A stretch of 64,000 nt of DNA from Vibrio fortis (GCF_000695685.1 NZ_JFFR01000018.1:124001-188000); one strand, 5' to 3'. Shown: positions 47,781 to 56,916, counted from the first letter of the stretch. Numbers and translations: made by a program. Notes: generated by a model not told the origin, from the letters alone.

Positions 47781-48920
47781 TCACCTCACCAACCAACTCT
47801 TAGGGTTCTGAGCTTGGCTGTTTCGGCGGATCTCAAAGTAGAGTGAAGGGCGAGACTGACCCCCAGTATCGCCGGCAAGTGCGATGGCTTCACCTGCTTT
47901 TACCTTGTCGCCTTCTTTCTTAAGTAGCGCTTGATTAAAGCCGTATAGCGTCATATCACCTTTACCGTGGTCGAGTAATACTACCAAACCATAGCCACGA
48001 AGGTACTCGGCAAAGACCACCGTTCCAGAGTAAACGGATTTAACCTGTTGGCCATAGCTTGCGTCAATCACCATGCCTTTCCAGTTGATTTGACCGGTTT
48101 GACGGGTGCCGTAATTGTGTAGCACTTTACCTTTGATTGGCCATGGCAGTTTACCTTTGCGTTTTGCTAGGCCGTCCATAGGTACTGCATTACGCCTTTC
48201 GCGAGCGGCTTTTTCTGCTTTGGCAATTTCTGCTTTTAGGCGAGTCTCATTGCGTTGAAGTTCTGCAAGATAGCTTTGATCACCAGAAATGCTTTTCTTA
48301 ATGCTACCAACAGTTTTCTTACGCTGAGCTTGAGTCTTAGCGAGTTGATCACGTTTGGTTGTTTGCTGTTTGAGTAGGGATGCGATTTGCTCTTGTTCTG
48401 CTTTACGAAGGCGTTGGCTTTCTTCAAGTTCCGCTTGAGTCTGCTCAATCGCTTTAATCGTTGTAGTACGTGCTTTAGCTAAGTGTTGGTAGTAGTGGCT
48501 AATACGATCTTCTTCAACACCTGTATTCAGAATGTATGAAGAGGCTTTAGCACGACGTGTCATGTAATAAGTTTGAATAAGCTGCTCAAGCTTTTGAGTA
48601 TGAACTTGCTTCTGGGTAGTAAGCGCTTGAATCTTATTATTGAGTTGCTGAACGTTGGCGTTAGCGGTAGCAAGTTGCTTCTTACTTTCCTTGATGCCTT
48701 TTTCAAGAGAGGCGATAGAGAGCTCTTGTTTTTTGAGGTTAGCTTGTAGGCTATCCAGTTTCTTTTGTTGAGAAGATAGGGCTTGTTGCTGACGAGAGAT
48801 CTCGCTTTTAACACCCTTCAACTCACCTTGGGAAGCTGCATGAGTAGAGATAGAAAACATCGCACTAGAAAGTAAAATAAGGCCGCTTATAGCATTAATT
48901 TTTTTCATTGTTTTTGTCAT
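47781..48920 (-). CDS. envC: Murein hydrolase activator EnvC
   Basis: EnvC is a periplasmic divisome protein that activates the amidases AmiA and AmiB during cell separation. The 379-residue protein has a signal peptide (LILLSSAMFSISTHA) and a long coiled coil (about residues 30-245, rich in K, Q, E and L). A C-terminal degenerate LytM domain follows (KGMVIDASYGQQVKSVYSGTVVFAEYLRGYGLVVLLDH). The usual catalytic HxH is altered (LYFEIRR), as in other EnvC proteins, fitting an activator rather than an enzyme. A second ATG at 48908 is an equally plausible start. Its stop touches repeat array A. Confidence 0.93.
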   Translation of the reverse strand: MTKTMKKINAISGLILLSSAMFSISTHAASQGELKGVKSEISRQQQALSSQQKKLDSLQANLKKQELSIASLEKGIKESKKQLATANANVQQLNNKIQALTTQKQVHTQKLEQLIQTYYMTRRAKASSYILNTGVEEDRISHYYQHLAKARTTTIKAIEQTQAELEESQRLRKAEQEQIASLLKQQTTKRDQLAKTQAQRKKTVGSIKKSISGDQSYLAELQRNETRLKAEIAKAEKAARERRNAVPMDGLAKRKGKLPWPIKGKVLHNYGTRQTGQINWKGMVIDASYGQQVKSVYSGTVVFAEYLRGYGLVVLLDHGKGDMTLYGFNQALLKKEGDKVKAGEAIALAGDTGGQSRPSLYFEIRRNSQAQNPKSWLVR

Positions 48921-49005
48921 CTAAGTTACAGCCTACTCATTAAATTACTTCTAGTGTATAGAGCTACGGTGTGAATGTAGAGGTAGAGATTCCAGACACT
49001 TTAAA

Positions 49006-49192
49006 AGCAGATACGAGTAAACGAGATTCGAGATTCGAAGGGCTAAAGAGCAGTGATGAGATGAGGGGGGACGGCATTCGAACAAACCTGCTCTTGTCTT
49101 TTGGCTCTTCGCCACCCGCTACTCGAATCTCTCATCTGCTTTTAAGCTCTTAATCCCTTTGCCACTCGCTTACTCGCATCCCGTATCTGCTC
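49006..49192. repeat. Repeat array B (between envC and cysE)
   Basis: About 187 bp of the same repeat family. It opens with AGCAGATACGAG (49006-49017) and closes with CGCATCCCGTATCTGCT (49175-49191), one base before the cysE stop codon. Inverted copies alternate, for example CGAGATTCG near 49021 against CGAATCTC near 49120. Confidence 0.78.
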
Positions 49193-50014
49193 TTAAATCC
49201 CATCACCATGAATAAAGTTCTGAGAGCGCCCATTAAACCCTTGGTCCATATCCAGTGATGGCTTGTCCGTTTTCGGTTTACCAACAATCTTAGCGGGAAC
49301 ACCTGCAACCGTAGTATGAGCAGGAACCGCTTGCAGAACCACAGAACAAGAACCAATTTTCGCTCCTTCACCGACTTCAATGTTGCCCAAAATTTTCGCA
49401 CCAGCACCAATCATTACACCTTCGCGGATCTTAGGATGACGGTCACCGCCTTCTTTACCGGTACCACCCAAGGTTACGTCTTGCAGGATAGATACATCGT
49501 TTTCAACAACGGCAGTCTCACCAATCACAATCCCTGTCGCATGGTCGAGCATGATCGCTTTACCAATACGTGCAGCAGGGTGGATATCTACTTGGCATGC
49601 AACAGAGATTTGGTTTTGTAGGTATGTGGCAAGAGCAATACGACCTTGTTTCCACAACCAGTTGGCCACGCGATAACCTTGAAGGGCATGGTAGCCTTTA
49701 AGGTAGAGTAGCGGCATAGAGTACATCTCTACCGCCGGGTCGCGTGTCACAGTCGCGCAAATATCGCAAGCCGCAGCATCGATAATGGATTGGTCTTCAG
49801 CAAAGGCTTGCTCAACCACTTCACGTACCGCCATAGCCGGCATAGAAGCAGTTTTGAGTTTGTTTGCCAGGATGTAACTTAATGAAGCACCGAGACTGTC
49901 ATGGTTGATAATGGTCGCATGATAAAAACTCGCAAGCATAGGCTCTTGCTCGGACTGCTCTCGAGCTTCCTTCACAATGCATTGCCAGACTTTTTGTTGT
50001 TCACAGTGTTTCAT
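49193..50014 (-). CDS. cysE: Serine O-acetyltransferase
   Basis: CysE makes O-acetylserine from serine and acetyl-CoA, the entry to cysteine synthesis, and is feedback-inhibited by cysteine. The 273-residue protein has the N-terminal helical domain (FYHATIINHDSLGASLSYIL), the DPAVEMYSMPLLYLKGYHALQ region, and a left-handed beta helix (VDIHPAARIGKAIMLDHATGIVIGETAVVENDVSILQDVTLGGTGKEGGDRHP). The catalytic D and H are in DHATG and KGYHALQ. It is flanked on both sides by repeat arrays: array B begins one base from its stop and array C lies 26 bases before its start. Confidence 0.96.
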   Translation of the reverse strand: MKHCEQQKVWQCIVKEAREQSEQEPMLASFYHATIINHDSLGASLSYILANKLKTASMPAMAVREVVEQAFAEDQSIIDAAACDICATVTRDPAVEMYSMPLLYLKGYHALQGYRVANWLWKQGRIALATYLQNQISVACQVDIHPAARIGKAIMLDHATGIVIGETAVVENDVSILQDVTLGGTGKEGGDRHPKIREGVMIGAGAKILGNIEVGEGAKIGSCSVVLQAVPAHTTVAGVPAKIVGKPKTDKPSLDMDQGFNGRSQNFIHGDGI

Positions 50015-50040
50015 TTTTTACTATCCATATTTTTTGAAGG

Positions 50041-50283
50041 GCAGATACGAGTATCGAGATTCGGGATGCGAAAAGCTAAAGAGCAGTGACGGGATGAGGG
50101 ATACGAAAAGATTAGAAGTAGATAAGAGTGGTGAACAGCTGAAAGATGAGAAAAGCTTTTGCTCTTCGAATCTCGCATCTCTTCACTCGAATCCGCTTTT
50201 AATCCCTTCTCATCTCGTTTACTCGCATCCCGTATCTGCTTTTAATCTCTTCTCATCTCGCTACTCGAATCCCGCATCCGCTC
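50041..50283. repeat. Repeat array C (between cysE and gpsA)
   Basis: About 243 bp, the longest array. It opens with GCAGATACGAG (50041-50051) and contains CGCATCCCGTATCTGCT (50224-50240), identical to the copy in array B. It ends with a diverged unit CGAATCCCGCATCCGCT (50266-50282) directly at the gpsA stop. The whole cysE upstream region lies inside it, so any cysE promoter must be embedded in the array or lie upstream of gpsA. Confidence 0.78.
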
Positions 50284-51348
50284 TTAACCTTCCGATTTCT
50301 TATCTCGAGCCAGCAGATCTTGCGCTGCTAAGTGTGCGTCTTTTCCTTGATACAACACTTGATAAATTTGTTCAACAATTGGCATCTCAACACCCATGCG
50401 TTCAGACAGAAGCCAAACCTCTTTGGTGTTGCGATAACCTTCGACAACTTGGCCGATCTCTTCTTGTGCGGTATCGACATCTTTGCCGGTACCCAAGGCT
50501 AAACCAAAGCGGCGGTTACGAGATTGGTTATCAGTACAGGTAAGTACCAAGTCGCCTAAACCAGCCATGCCCATGAAGGTTTCTGGTTTCGCGCCTAGCG
50601 CTGCACCCAAGCGACTCATTTCAGCGAGGCCACGAGTGATTAATGCAGTACGAGCATTGGCGCCAAAGCCGATGCCATCTGACATACCAGCACCAATCGC
50701 GATAACGTTCTTCACCGCACCACCCAGTTGCATACCGATGAAATCATCATTCGCGTATACACGGAAAGTACGAGTACAGTGAATCTTCTCTTGCAGCTCT
50801 TTTACAAACTCTTGGTCTGGTGAAGCTACTGAGATTGCAGTAGGCATACCTGCAGCAAGCTCTTTAGCAAATGTAGGACCAGATAAAACAGCTAATGAGT
50901 AGCTATCACCAAGCACGTCGCTCGCAACATCTTTCAGTAGGCGGCCTGTTTCTGGCTCTAGCCCTTTAGTTGCCCAACAAATACGTGAGTCAGCTTTTAG
51001 GTGAGGTTTTAGGCTGTTCAGTACAATACCAAAGACATGGCTTGGTACAACAACAAGTAGGTCTCGGCTTGCTGATACTGCTTTCTCTAGATCTGACTCA
51101 ATAATCAAGCTTTCTGGGAAGTCGATGTTTGGCAGGAACTCGTGGTTAGCGCGATCAGTTTCTAAGCGAGCCATATGCTCAGGTTCATGGCCCCAAAGCA
51201 CAATGTTGGCACCATTACGTGCAAGAGAAATTGCTAAAGAAGTGCCGTAGGAACCAGCGCCAATCACCGTCATGGCGATCTCTTTGCCATAAACGCTCTT
51301 TCTATCATAAGCGTCACTGATGTCATTAGTGCGAGTTGTGTCTGTCAT
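50284..51348 (-). CDS. gpsA: Glycerol-3-phosphate dehydrogenase [NAD(P)+]
   Basis: GpsA reduces dihydroxyacetone phosphate to sn-glycerol-3-phosphate for phospholipid synthesis. The 354-residue protein has an N-terminal extension of about 25 residues before the nucleotide-binding [21 protein letters not shown]. It then has [31 protein letters not shown], the catalytic Lys region [15 protein letters not shown], and [22 protein letters not shown] [10 protein letters not shown] good AGGTGG ribosome binding site supports the upstream start at 51348, and other Vibrio GpsA proteins have similar extensions. It is separated from secB by a terminator. Confidence 0.95.
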   Translation of the reverse strand: MTDTTRTNDISDAYDRKSVYGKEIAMTVIGAGSYGTSLAISLARNGANIVLWGHEPEHMARLETDRANHEFLPNIDFPESLIIESDLEKAVSASRDLLVVVPSHVFGIVLNSLKPHLKADSRICWATKGLEPETGRLLKDVASDVLGDSYSLAVLSGPTFAKELAAGMPTAISVASPDQEFVKELQEKIHCTRTFRVYANDDFIGMQLGGAVKNVIAIGAGMSDGIGFGANARTALITRGLAEMSRLGAALGAKPETFMGMAGLGDLVLTCTDNQSRNRRFGLALGTGKDVDTAQEEIGQVVEGYRNTKEVWLLSERMGVEMPIVEQIYQVLYQGKDAHLAAQDLLARDKKSEG

Positions 51349-51412
51349 GCTTCCACCTGAAAGTCTTGAGGAAATGAGAAGAGTATCTTTTTATTTTATT
51401 GAATATACCGAA

Positions 51413-51455
51413 AATATAAAAAATGCACACCGCATAAGTCGCGCTGTGCATTTTT
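51413..51455 (-). terminator. Terminator downstream of secB
   Basis: An 11-bp perfect stem (AAAAATGCACA, 51419-51429, with TGTGCATTTTT, 51445-51455) is followed on the minus strand by T-rich sequence. It separates secB from gpsA. Confidence 0.85.
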
Positions 51456-51499
51456 AAACGGTTAGATTAAGTCTTATGTGGCATTAAGCCTTGTATAAC

Positions 51500-51967
51500 T
51501 TAAGCTTGCTCGCCTTCAGCTTGTTGAGCTTGGTTTTGTAGGTAATTCATGAACAGAGCGTCGAAGTTAACTGGCGCTAGGTTCAGTTGTGGGAACGTAC
51601 CTTTAACCACTAGGCTAGAGATAGTTTCACGAGCGTATGGGAACAGGATGTTCGGGCAGAATGCACCTAGGCAGTGTGCCAGTTGACCAGCTTCCATTTC
51701 GCTTGCAGTGAAGATACCACCTTGTTGTACTTCACATAGGAATGCCGTCTCTTCTGCGTTCTTAACTGTCACAGTAAGACGTAGGATAACTTCGTAAACG
51801 CCTTGGCCAAGTTCACGGCTTTGAGTGTCTAGATCCAGTTTTACATCTGGGTTCCACTCTTTTTGGAACATATCTGGCGAGTTTGGTGCTTCAAAAGAAA
51901 CGTCTTTTAGGAAGATACGTTGGATTGCGAAGTTTTGTTGTGCTTCTTGAGGTGCTGCTTCAGCCAT
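51500..51967 (-). CDS. secB: Protein-export chaperone SecB
   Basis: SecB is a tetrameric cytoplasmic chaperone that keeps preproteins unfolded and delivers them to SecA. The 155-residue acidic protein shows [29 protein letters not shown], the [18 protein letters not shown] block and [17 protein letters not shown], all SecB hallmarks. AAGGACAAG precedes the ATG at a good distance. The membrane rhodanese gene lies upstream on the same strand, as in E. coli. Confidence 0.97.
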   Translation of the reverse strand: MAEAAPQEAQQNFAIQRIFLKDVSFEAPNSPDMFQKEWNPDVKLDLDTQSRELGQGVYEVILRLTVTVKNAEETAFLCEVQQGGIFTASEMEAGQLAHCLGAFCPNILFPYARETISSLVVKGTFPQLNLAPVNFDALFMNYLQNQAQQAEGEQA

Positions 51968-52073
51968 TTTCTTGTCCTTAAAAATTTACATTGGGTTCCG
52001 TAATCAAAATGAAGTTACGTAACCTGAAAAACGAGTATATAGATAACCGTGTTACTAATAATGCTACTAGGAG

Positions 52074-52508
52074 TTACTTCTTACCCTTAACTAAAGGTAG
52101 GTTCGCTTCACTCCAAGCAACTAGGCCATTCTTCAGAATGCTCACGTTTTCAAACCCAGCTTTTGCTAGCAGGTTTGCACTTTCTTGAGCGGTTTGACCT
52201 GTTTTACATACCACAATGATTGGGTCTGCTTTGTGGCTTTCAAGGCTACCAAAGTTATTTGCTTTGATGTCTGAAGGCAAAATGTGAAGTGCGTCAGTAA
52301 TATGACCTTTTTTGTATTCATCTTTAGTACGAATATCAACCACAATGCCATTTTCACGGTTCATTAGTTGTGTGGTTTGCGCTGCGGTGATCTCTTTGTA
52401 AGCCGCATTCGATGTTTTGATGACATTCATAATGATGGCAACCACTAAGCCAATCCATACGATGGCTAAAATCATATTCTCTTGAATAAAGGGTACTAAC
52501 TCTTGCAT
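52074..52508 (-). CDS. yibN: Membrane-anchored rhodanese-like protein
   Basis: This 144-residue protein has one N-terminal membrane helix (NMILAIVWIGLVVAIIMNVI). A single rhodanese domain follows (VVDIRTKDEYKKGHITDALHILPSDI), with the active-site cysteine in VVVCKTGQTAQESANLL. It matches E. coli YibN in size, domain order and location next to secB. The sulfur acceptor is unknown, and E. coli YibN has been linked to the protein insertion machinery. It is divergent from the yjbE gene. Confidence 0.9.
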   Translation of the reverse strand: MQELVPFIQENMILAIVWIGLVVAIIMNVIKTSNAAYKEITAAQTTQLMNRENGIVVDIRTKDEYKKGHITDALHILPSDIKANNFGSLESHKADPIIVVCKTGQTAQESANLLAKAGFENVSILKNGLVAWSEANLPLVKGKK

Positions 52509-52712
52509 ATCTTAAACTCTTGTCGTTTGGGGCTAGAAACTATACCCAAGCATCTCGAGGTCACTTTGGTATATGGTTCTGGAGTATAGCGATAAAGGAT
52601 TGCAGAATACAGAAGAAGCAGAGGGTTGTGAGTGAAGGCGCGGAATAAACCAGTTTTTGTCTAGAATTTATGCATTTACTTGTACACACTTATTCACTAT
52701 CATGATCAATTA

Positions 52713-52731
52713 GTTGTTTAAGCTGAACAAC
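52713..52731. promoter_or_regulatory. Inverted repeat GTTGTT-N7-AACAAC upstream of yjbE
   Basis: Six-base perfect arms (52713-52718 and 52726-52731) with a 7-base spacer lie about 60 bases before yjbE. The form fits a dimeric regulator site, but no regulator can be named. Confidence 0.4.
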
Positions 52732-52758
52732 GGATAGAGGTTGAAACTTAGCCTCTGT

Positions 52759-52774
52759 ATATAAACGTTTATAT
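52759..52774. promoter_or_regulatory. Perfect 16-bp palindrome before yjbE
   Basis: ATATAAACGTTTATAT (52759-52774) reads the same on both strands and ends 15 bases before the yjbE ATG. It may be an operator or a leader hairpin near the ribosome binding site. Confidence 0.45.
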
Positions 52775-52789
52775 TTTATGGGAATCATT

Positions 52790-53044
52790 ATGAAAAAGAT
52801 TGCTTTAGTAGCAGCTCTAGCTGTTAGCTTCTCAGGTGCGGCTTTCGCAGCTACCGAAACTGCAGCAGCGGCTGGCGCTGGTGCGAGTTCTGGCGGTGCA
52901 GCAGCTGGTGGTGCAGCGGCAGCGGGTGCAGCAGCAGGTACAGCAACAACTGTAGCGGTAACAACTGCAGCAGTAGCAGTAGGTGCAGCAGCAGCAGTAG
53001 CTTCTAACGACGGTGGCGCTACAACTACGACTAACACTCAGTAA
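52790..53044 (+). CDS. yjbE: YjbE-like small secreted Ala/Gly/Thr-rich protein
   Basis: This 84-residue protein has a clear signal peptide (MKKIALVAALAVSFSGAAFA, cleavage after residue 20). The mature part is about 64 residues, almost entirely A, G, T, S and V, and ends GGATTTTNTQ. E. coli YjbE has the same size, composition and T-rich end and begins the yjbEFGH exopolysaccharide operon; the three following genes here match yjbF, yjbG and yjbH. The function of YjbE is unknown. The ATG at 52778 would disrupt the signal peptide, so 52790 is used. Confidence 0.85.
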   Translation: MKKIALVAALAVSFSGAAFAATETAAAAGAGASSGGAAAGGAAAAGAAAGTATTVAVTTAAVAVGAAAAVASNDGGATTTTNTQ

Positions 53045-53063
53045 TTTCTTTTTTGAGTGAATG

Positions 53064-53104
53064 AAAAGCCATTTTATGTGCGAACATAAAGTGGTTTTTT
53101 TATA
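53064..53104 (+). terminator. Hairpin with T run between yjbE and yjbF
   Basis: AAAAGCCATTTTATGT pairs with ACATAAAGTGGTTTT (one bulge and one mismatch), followed by TTTTT. Inside an operon this would leave yjbE as the most abundant message, with partial read-through into yjbFGH. Confidence 0.7.
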
Positions 53105-53143
53105 TCAGTATGTTTTCAATATCGCTAGGAAGCACAAACAATC

Positions 53144-53818
53144 ATGATTAAACCTCTTATTGTCTCTTTAGGTATGTTGCTTGCGGGCTGTTCCCAGCAG
53201 TTCCAAGATGTAAATGCCACTTTTAATGAAGCCATGTTCGGAGATGCTGACGTTTCCACCACAGCTGAGTACATCCAAGACCTACCTTACGCAAGTATTT
53301 ATGCGCAGATTAACGACCAAGGTAAAATATTTATGGTTTTGGCATTTGTTGGGCAGAACCCTGAAACTGGCGTTGAGCAATTAAAGTGGATGTCTTCTGA
53401 TAAAGCGATGATCGTCACCGAAAATGGCCGTGTGGTTCAAACTCTGTTGCTGCCCTACGAAAACTTATCAGGCCTGGTAACAAAGCCAACCAATGCCTTG
53501 GTGCCAAGCTTCGATTTATCAGCACAACCTATAGTTCAGCAGTGGCAAGCCACGTACGATTGGCAACCAGATTACCGATTTGGATACAGTGCTAGTATTG
53601 TTCGCAGCTATGTAAACCAAGAAACGATACAAACACCATTAGCTGCTATCGAAACAAGTAAGTTTATCGAGCAAGTGAGCTATCCAGCACTTGGAGAGCA
53701 AGTCGAAAATGAATATTGGGTAAACAGCCAAGGTAAGGTAGTGAAAACGGTTCAGTACCTCGGCCCAGATATGACTCGCTTAGAGCTAACCCTGCTTAAG
53801 CCTTATCAAGCGAACTAA
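53144..53818 (+). CDS. yjbF: YjbF/GfcB-family lipoprotein
   Basis: This 224-residue protein has a lipoprotein signal peptide with the acylated cysteine at C16 (SLGMLLAGCSQ). The YjbF/GfcB pattern follows: DLPYASIYAQINDQGKIFMVLAFVGQ, LKWMSSDKAMIVTENGRVVQTLLLP and, at the C-terminus, YWVNSQGKVVKTVQYLGPDMTRLELTLLKPY. GfcB is part of group 4 capsule export in E. coli. The protein is expected at the periplasmic face of the outer membrane. The next gene begins 18 bases later. Confidence 0.9.
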   Translation: MIKPLIVSLGMLLAGCSQQFQDVNATFNEAMFGDADVSTTAEYIQDLPYASIYAQINDQGKIFMVLAFVGQNPETGVEQLKWMSSDKAMIVTENGRVVQTLLLPYENLSGLVTKPTNALVPSFDLSAQPIVQQWQATYDWQPDYRFGYSASIVRSYVNQETIQTPLAAIETSKFIEQVSYPALGEQVENEYWVNSQGKVVKTVQYLGPDMTRLELTLLKPYQAN

Positions 53819-53836
53819 TCGGTGGTGATAGACAGT

Positions 53837-54655
53837 ATGAAATCATTAATGAAATTCGGTAAACGTGCTGCATTGGCTTCGCTTTTCTCTTCGTTATTCC
53901 TATCAAGCGTTGCAAACGCCCTTTCTTTAGAACAAAAAACACAAGAGCTTAGTGTAGAGTTGCCAGTACAGGGGATAACCCTCAAATATTCACAACCTGT
54001 TCGCCTTGAGCAGGTGTTAGGTGACGCAAAGGCCAATGGTGCGTTAGGTTATTTTCCACTCTCAGCACAACTGTTTGATCGCAATGCACAACAGGAAGTT
54101 GATACTTTAAAAGCACAAGTTATTGAACAGTTGAATCAATTAGCACTTCAAGAACCGCAAGTAAAATCTGTGATTACGCAATTGGAGTCCTTTGAATACC
54201 AAGCGCGTTACTTTGTCGATTTAGATAGAAACGCAGTGATCTCCCAACCAGAGAAAAATCCGCTCTTACTTTCAAAAGACACTGTACTTGAAGGGGATAA
54301 ATCAAACCAAGCGCAGCGCTTTGACTTGTATCTCACCCAAAGGGCAACAGATCTAACTTTGGTTGGGGCCGTAAAACAAGCACACAAACTTAAATTGATT
54401 GAACATGGTCAATTAGATAACTATCTCTCTATGCTACCAGAAGGTGAGTTACTTGACATTGCGGATAAAAGCATAGCGTTTGTGATTCAGCCAGATGGCC
54501 ATGTTGATGAGGTAAGCTACGCCTACTGGAACAGTAAGCAAGCTTACTTCGCTCCAGGTGCGATTTTGTTTATTGCCTTTGATTCTTTACCCTCTGAGTT
54601 TTCAACTTTGAATCAAAATATTATCGAACTTCTACGTCATAAGGTTAATTTGTAA
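53837..54655 (+). CDS. yjbG: YjbG/GfcC-family periplasmic protein
   Basis: This 272-residue protein has a signal peptide (LFSSLFLSSVANA). The GfcC-type domain follows: VRLEQVLGDAKANGALGYFPLSAQLFDR near the N-terminus and, at the C-terminus, YWNSKQAYFAPGAILFIAFDSLPSEFSTLNQNIIELLRHK. GfcC resembles the periplasmic SLBB-type parts of capsule exporters. The ATG at 53837 gives an intact signal peptide; GTG codons at 53822 are in frame but add nothing. It overlaps yjbH by one base. Confidence 0.88.
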   Translation: MKSLMKFGKRAALASLFSSLFLSSVANALSLEQKTQELSVELPVQGITLKYSQPVRLEQVLGDAKANGALGYFPLSAQLFDRNAQQEVDTLKAQVIEQLNQLALQEPQVKSVITQLESFEYQARYFVDLDRNAVISQPEKNPLLLSKDTVLEGDKSNQAQRFDLYLTQRATDLTLVGAVKQAHKLKLIEHGQLDNYLSMLPEGELLDIADKSIAFVIQPDGHVDEVSYAYWNSKQAYFAPGAILFIAFDSLPSEFSTLNQNIIELLRHKVNL

Positions 54656-56913
54656 TGTCGGCCAATCAATCATTCCCATTAACGCTTCTTGCAAGTTCGA
54701 TTACTGGTGCTTTACTGGCTGTGAGTGGCTTTTCTGCTAACGCGCAAGAACAGCAACTTATGGAAGTCGAGGTTTCAAGCTTTAATCCTCCAGAGTTAAA
54801 GCATTCGCAAACCAACTTTGGTGGTGTGGGCCTAATGCAGATGCCAACCGCACGTATGTCACCGGAGGGGGAGTTTAACTTAAGCGCATCATTCAATAAC
54901 GAATATTATTTTTACAATGTTAGCTTACAGGTAATGCCTTGGTTAGAAACCACAATTCGTTATACCCAAGTTCAAGACTTGCTTTACAGCGGTAATGATA
55001 GTGCAGATTGCTCTCAGAACAGTTTTAGTGGTTGTACTAAGTACACAGATAAAGGTATCGACTTTAAAGTTCGCTTAATTGAAGAAGGTTACTACCTGCC
55101 AGAGTTATCTGTCGGTGTCCGCGATTTTGGTGGTACAGGCCTGTTTGATGGCGAATTTGTTGCAGCCAGTAAACGATTTGGCCCGTTAGATGTAACCTTA
55201 GGTATGGGCTGGGGTTACATGGGCACCAGCGGTAACTTCACTAACCCATTCTGTAAGGCCAGTGATAAATTCTGCGAGCGACCATCAGATACCAAAGGCA
55301 ATGGTGGCATGGTGGATTTTGAGCGTTGGTTTAAAGGTGATGCAGCAATTTACGGTGGTTTGGAGTATCAAACGCCATTTAAGCCACTAACGTTAAAGCT
55401 CGAATACGACAGTAACGACTATTCACAAGATTTCCCCGTAGTGCGTGGCGGTGTTGATATGACGCAACATACCCCTTGGAATATAGGGGCTCTGTATCGC
55501 TTCAATGATTGGGCTACAGCCAAGGTGAGTTACGAGCGCGGCGATACCTTAACTGTGGGCTTTGACCTATCTACTAACTTCAATGAAATCGCCTCAATTT
55601 GGCGTGATACTGAAGCCGCAATGCTTCGTCCTACTGAAGCGAGCAACATGGATGAGGTTGATTTAGCTAAGCTGACAGAAGAGTTGGATACCATCGCAGG
55701 TTATGAGCAAGCACAGGTTCTGGTTGATGGCAATACGCTGGTGGTAAAAGGCGAACAGGTTAAATACCGTGATCGTGAAGTAGCACTTGAGCGTGGAGCT
55801 ACAGTAATTGCTAATCACGTTCCTGATTACATCAATACCTACCAAATTGTTGAAACTAGCAGTGCAGGTGAGCTTTCACAAACCGACATCAACGCTGAGC
55901 AATTTAAAAAAGCGGCCAGCTACTCTTATTTAGATTCTGACATTAAAGACTCGACTCAAAGTAAAGATGTTGCATTGACCTCAGCAGTGGAGTACCACGA
56001 TGCACGCGAGCGTTTTGATGTTTCAGTATCTCCAAACCTAGCCCAATCTTTTGGTTCCGCTGAAGATTTCTATCTATATGCTTTAGGCTTGTATACCAAC
56101 GCCTCTTTCTGGGCGACTAATAACATTGAGTTATCAGGTTCTCTGTATATCAACCTTATCGATAACTACGACAAGTTTAACTACACGGTTCCAGAAGACG
56201 GCACTGACCAAACTGCAAGGGTGAGAACCCTGTTCCGTGAATATGTAGAAGAGCCAGTTCGTTTAGACAGATTACAGTTAACCTGGTTTGAAGATTACGG
56301 TAGCGGTATTTATAGCCAAGCTTATGCAGGTTACCTAGAGAGTATGTTTGCGGGTGTCGGTGGTGAAGTACTTTACCGCCCATACAATAGTAACTGGGCT
56401 ATTGGTGCCGATGTAACAGCGATTAGCCAACGTGATCCAGATAGCTGGTTTGAAACCTTTGATGAAGAGTGGCAAGCGCATCCAACAGATCCGAACCGTT
56501 CTTACCGAGTTATTGATAAAGGCACCACAGGCTTTGTGACTGGTTACTACATGCCACAGTGGGAGTTCTTGACTGATACGCTATTTAAAGTTGGCTTTGG
56601 TAAGTTCCTAGCTGGCGATGTGGGTACCCGAATCGATTTCTCGAAGCAGTTCAAGAGTGGCGTAATTGCTGGTGCATTTGTTAGTTTAACGGACTTAAGT
56701 GAAGAAGACTTTGGTGAAGGCAGTTACACAAAAGGTTTCTACGTATCAATTCCATTTGATTTGCTAACTGTAAAACCAAGTTCAAACCGTACTCAATTCA
56801 CATGGCAGCCTTTAACCCGTGACGGCGGTCAGGTGCTAAACAAGCAGTACAACTTGTTTGACCAAACCGACGCAAGGTCGCCATGGTTCCAAAGGCCAAG
56901 TAAAGTTCAATGA
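54655..56913 (+). CDS. yjbH: YjbH/GfcD-family outer-membrane protein
   Basis: This is a 752-residue outer-membrane protein. A signal peptide (residues 1-30, ending ANA) precedes GGVGLMQMPTARMSPEGEFNLSASFNNEYYFYNVSLQVMPWLETTIRY, the typical YjbH start. Long runs of amphipathic beta strands follow (VTLGMGWGYMG, WNIGALYRF, GIYSQAYAGYLESMFAGVGGEVLYRPY), consistent with one or two beta barrels. The family works with YjbEFG in secretion or anchoring of an exopolysaccharide. Translation is coupled to yjbG. Its stop runs directly into repeat array D. Confidence 0.9.
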   Translation: MSANQSFPLTLLASSITGALLAVSGFSANAQEQQLMEVEVSSFNPPELKHSQTNFGGVGLMQMPTARMSPEGEFNLSASFNNEYYFYNVSLQVMPWLETTIRYTQVQDLLYSGNDSADCSQNSFSGCTKYTDKGIDFKVRLIEEGYYLPELSVGVRDFGGTGLFDGEFVAASKRFGPLDVTLGMGWGYMGTSGNFTNPFCKASDKFCERPSDTKGNGGMVDFERWFKGDAAIYGGLEYQTPFKPLTLKLEYDSNDYSQDFPVVRGGVDMTQHTPWNIGALYRFNDWATAKVSYERGDTLTVGFDLSTNFNEIASIWRDTEAAMLRPTEASNMDEVDLAKLTEELDTIAGYEQAQVLVDGNTLVVKGEQVKYRDREVALERGATVIANHVPDYINTYQIVETSSAGELSQTDINAEQFKKAASYSYLDSDIKDSTQSKDVALTSAVEYHDARERFDVSVSPNLAQSFGSAEDFYLYALGLYTNASFWATNNIELSGSLYINLIDNYDKFNYTVPEDGTDQTARVRTLFREYVEEPVRLDRLQLTWFEDYGSGIYSQAYAGYLESMFAGVGGEVLYRPYNSNWAIGADVTAISQRDPDSWFETFDEEWQAHPTDPNRSYRVIDKGTTGFVTGYYMPQWEFLTDTLFKVGFGKFLAGDVGTRIDFSKQFKSGVIAGAFVSLTDLSEEDFGEGSYTKGFYVSIPFDLLTVKPSSNRTQFTWQPLTRDGGQVLNKQYNLFDQTDARSPWFQRPSKVQ

Positions 56914-56916
56914 TTT

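Noticed and set aside
49006..50283. CRISPR array
   Set aside because: The repeated units are degenerate, alternate in orientation and are not separated by unique spacers of constant length; no cas gene is nearby.
52690..53037. 115-residue Ala/Pro-rich minus-strand reading frame
   Set aside because: It is the antisense of the repetitive GCA/GCT codons of yjbE; the plus-strand frame has the signal peptide, the start site and the operon context.
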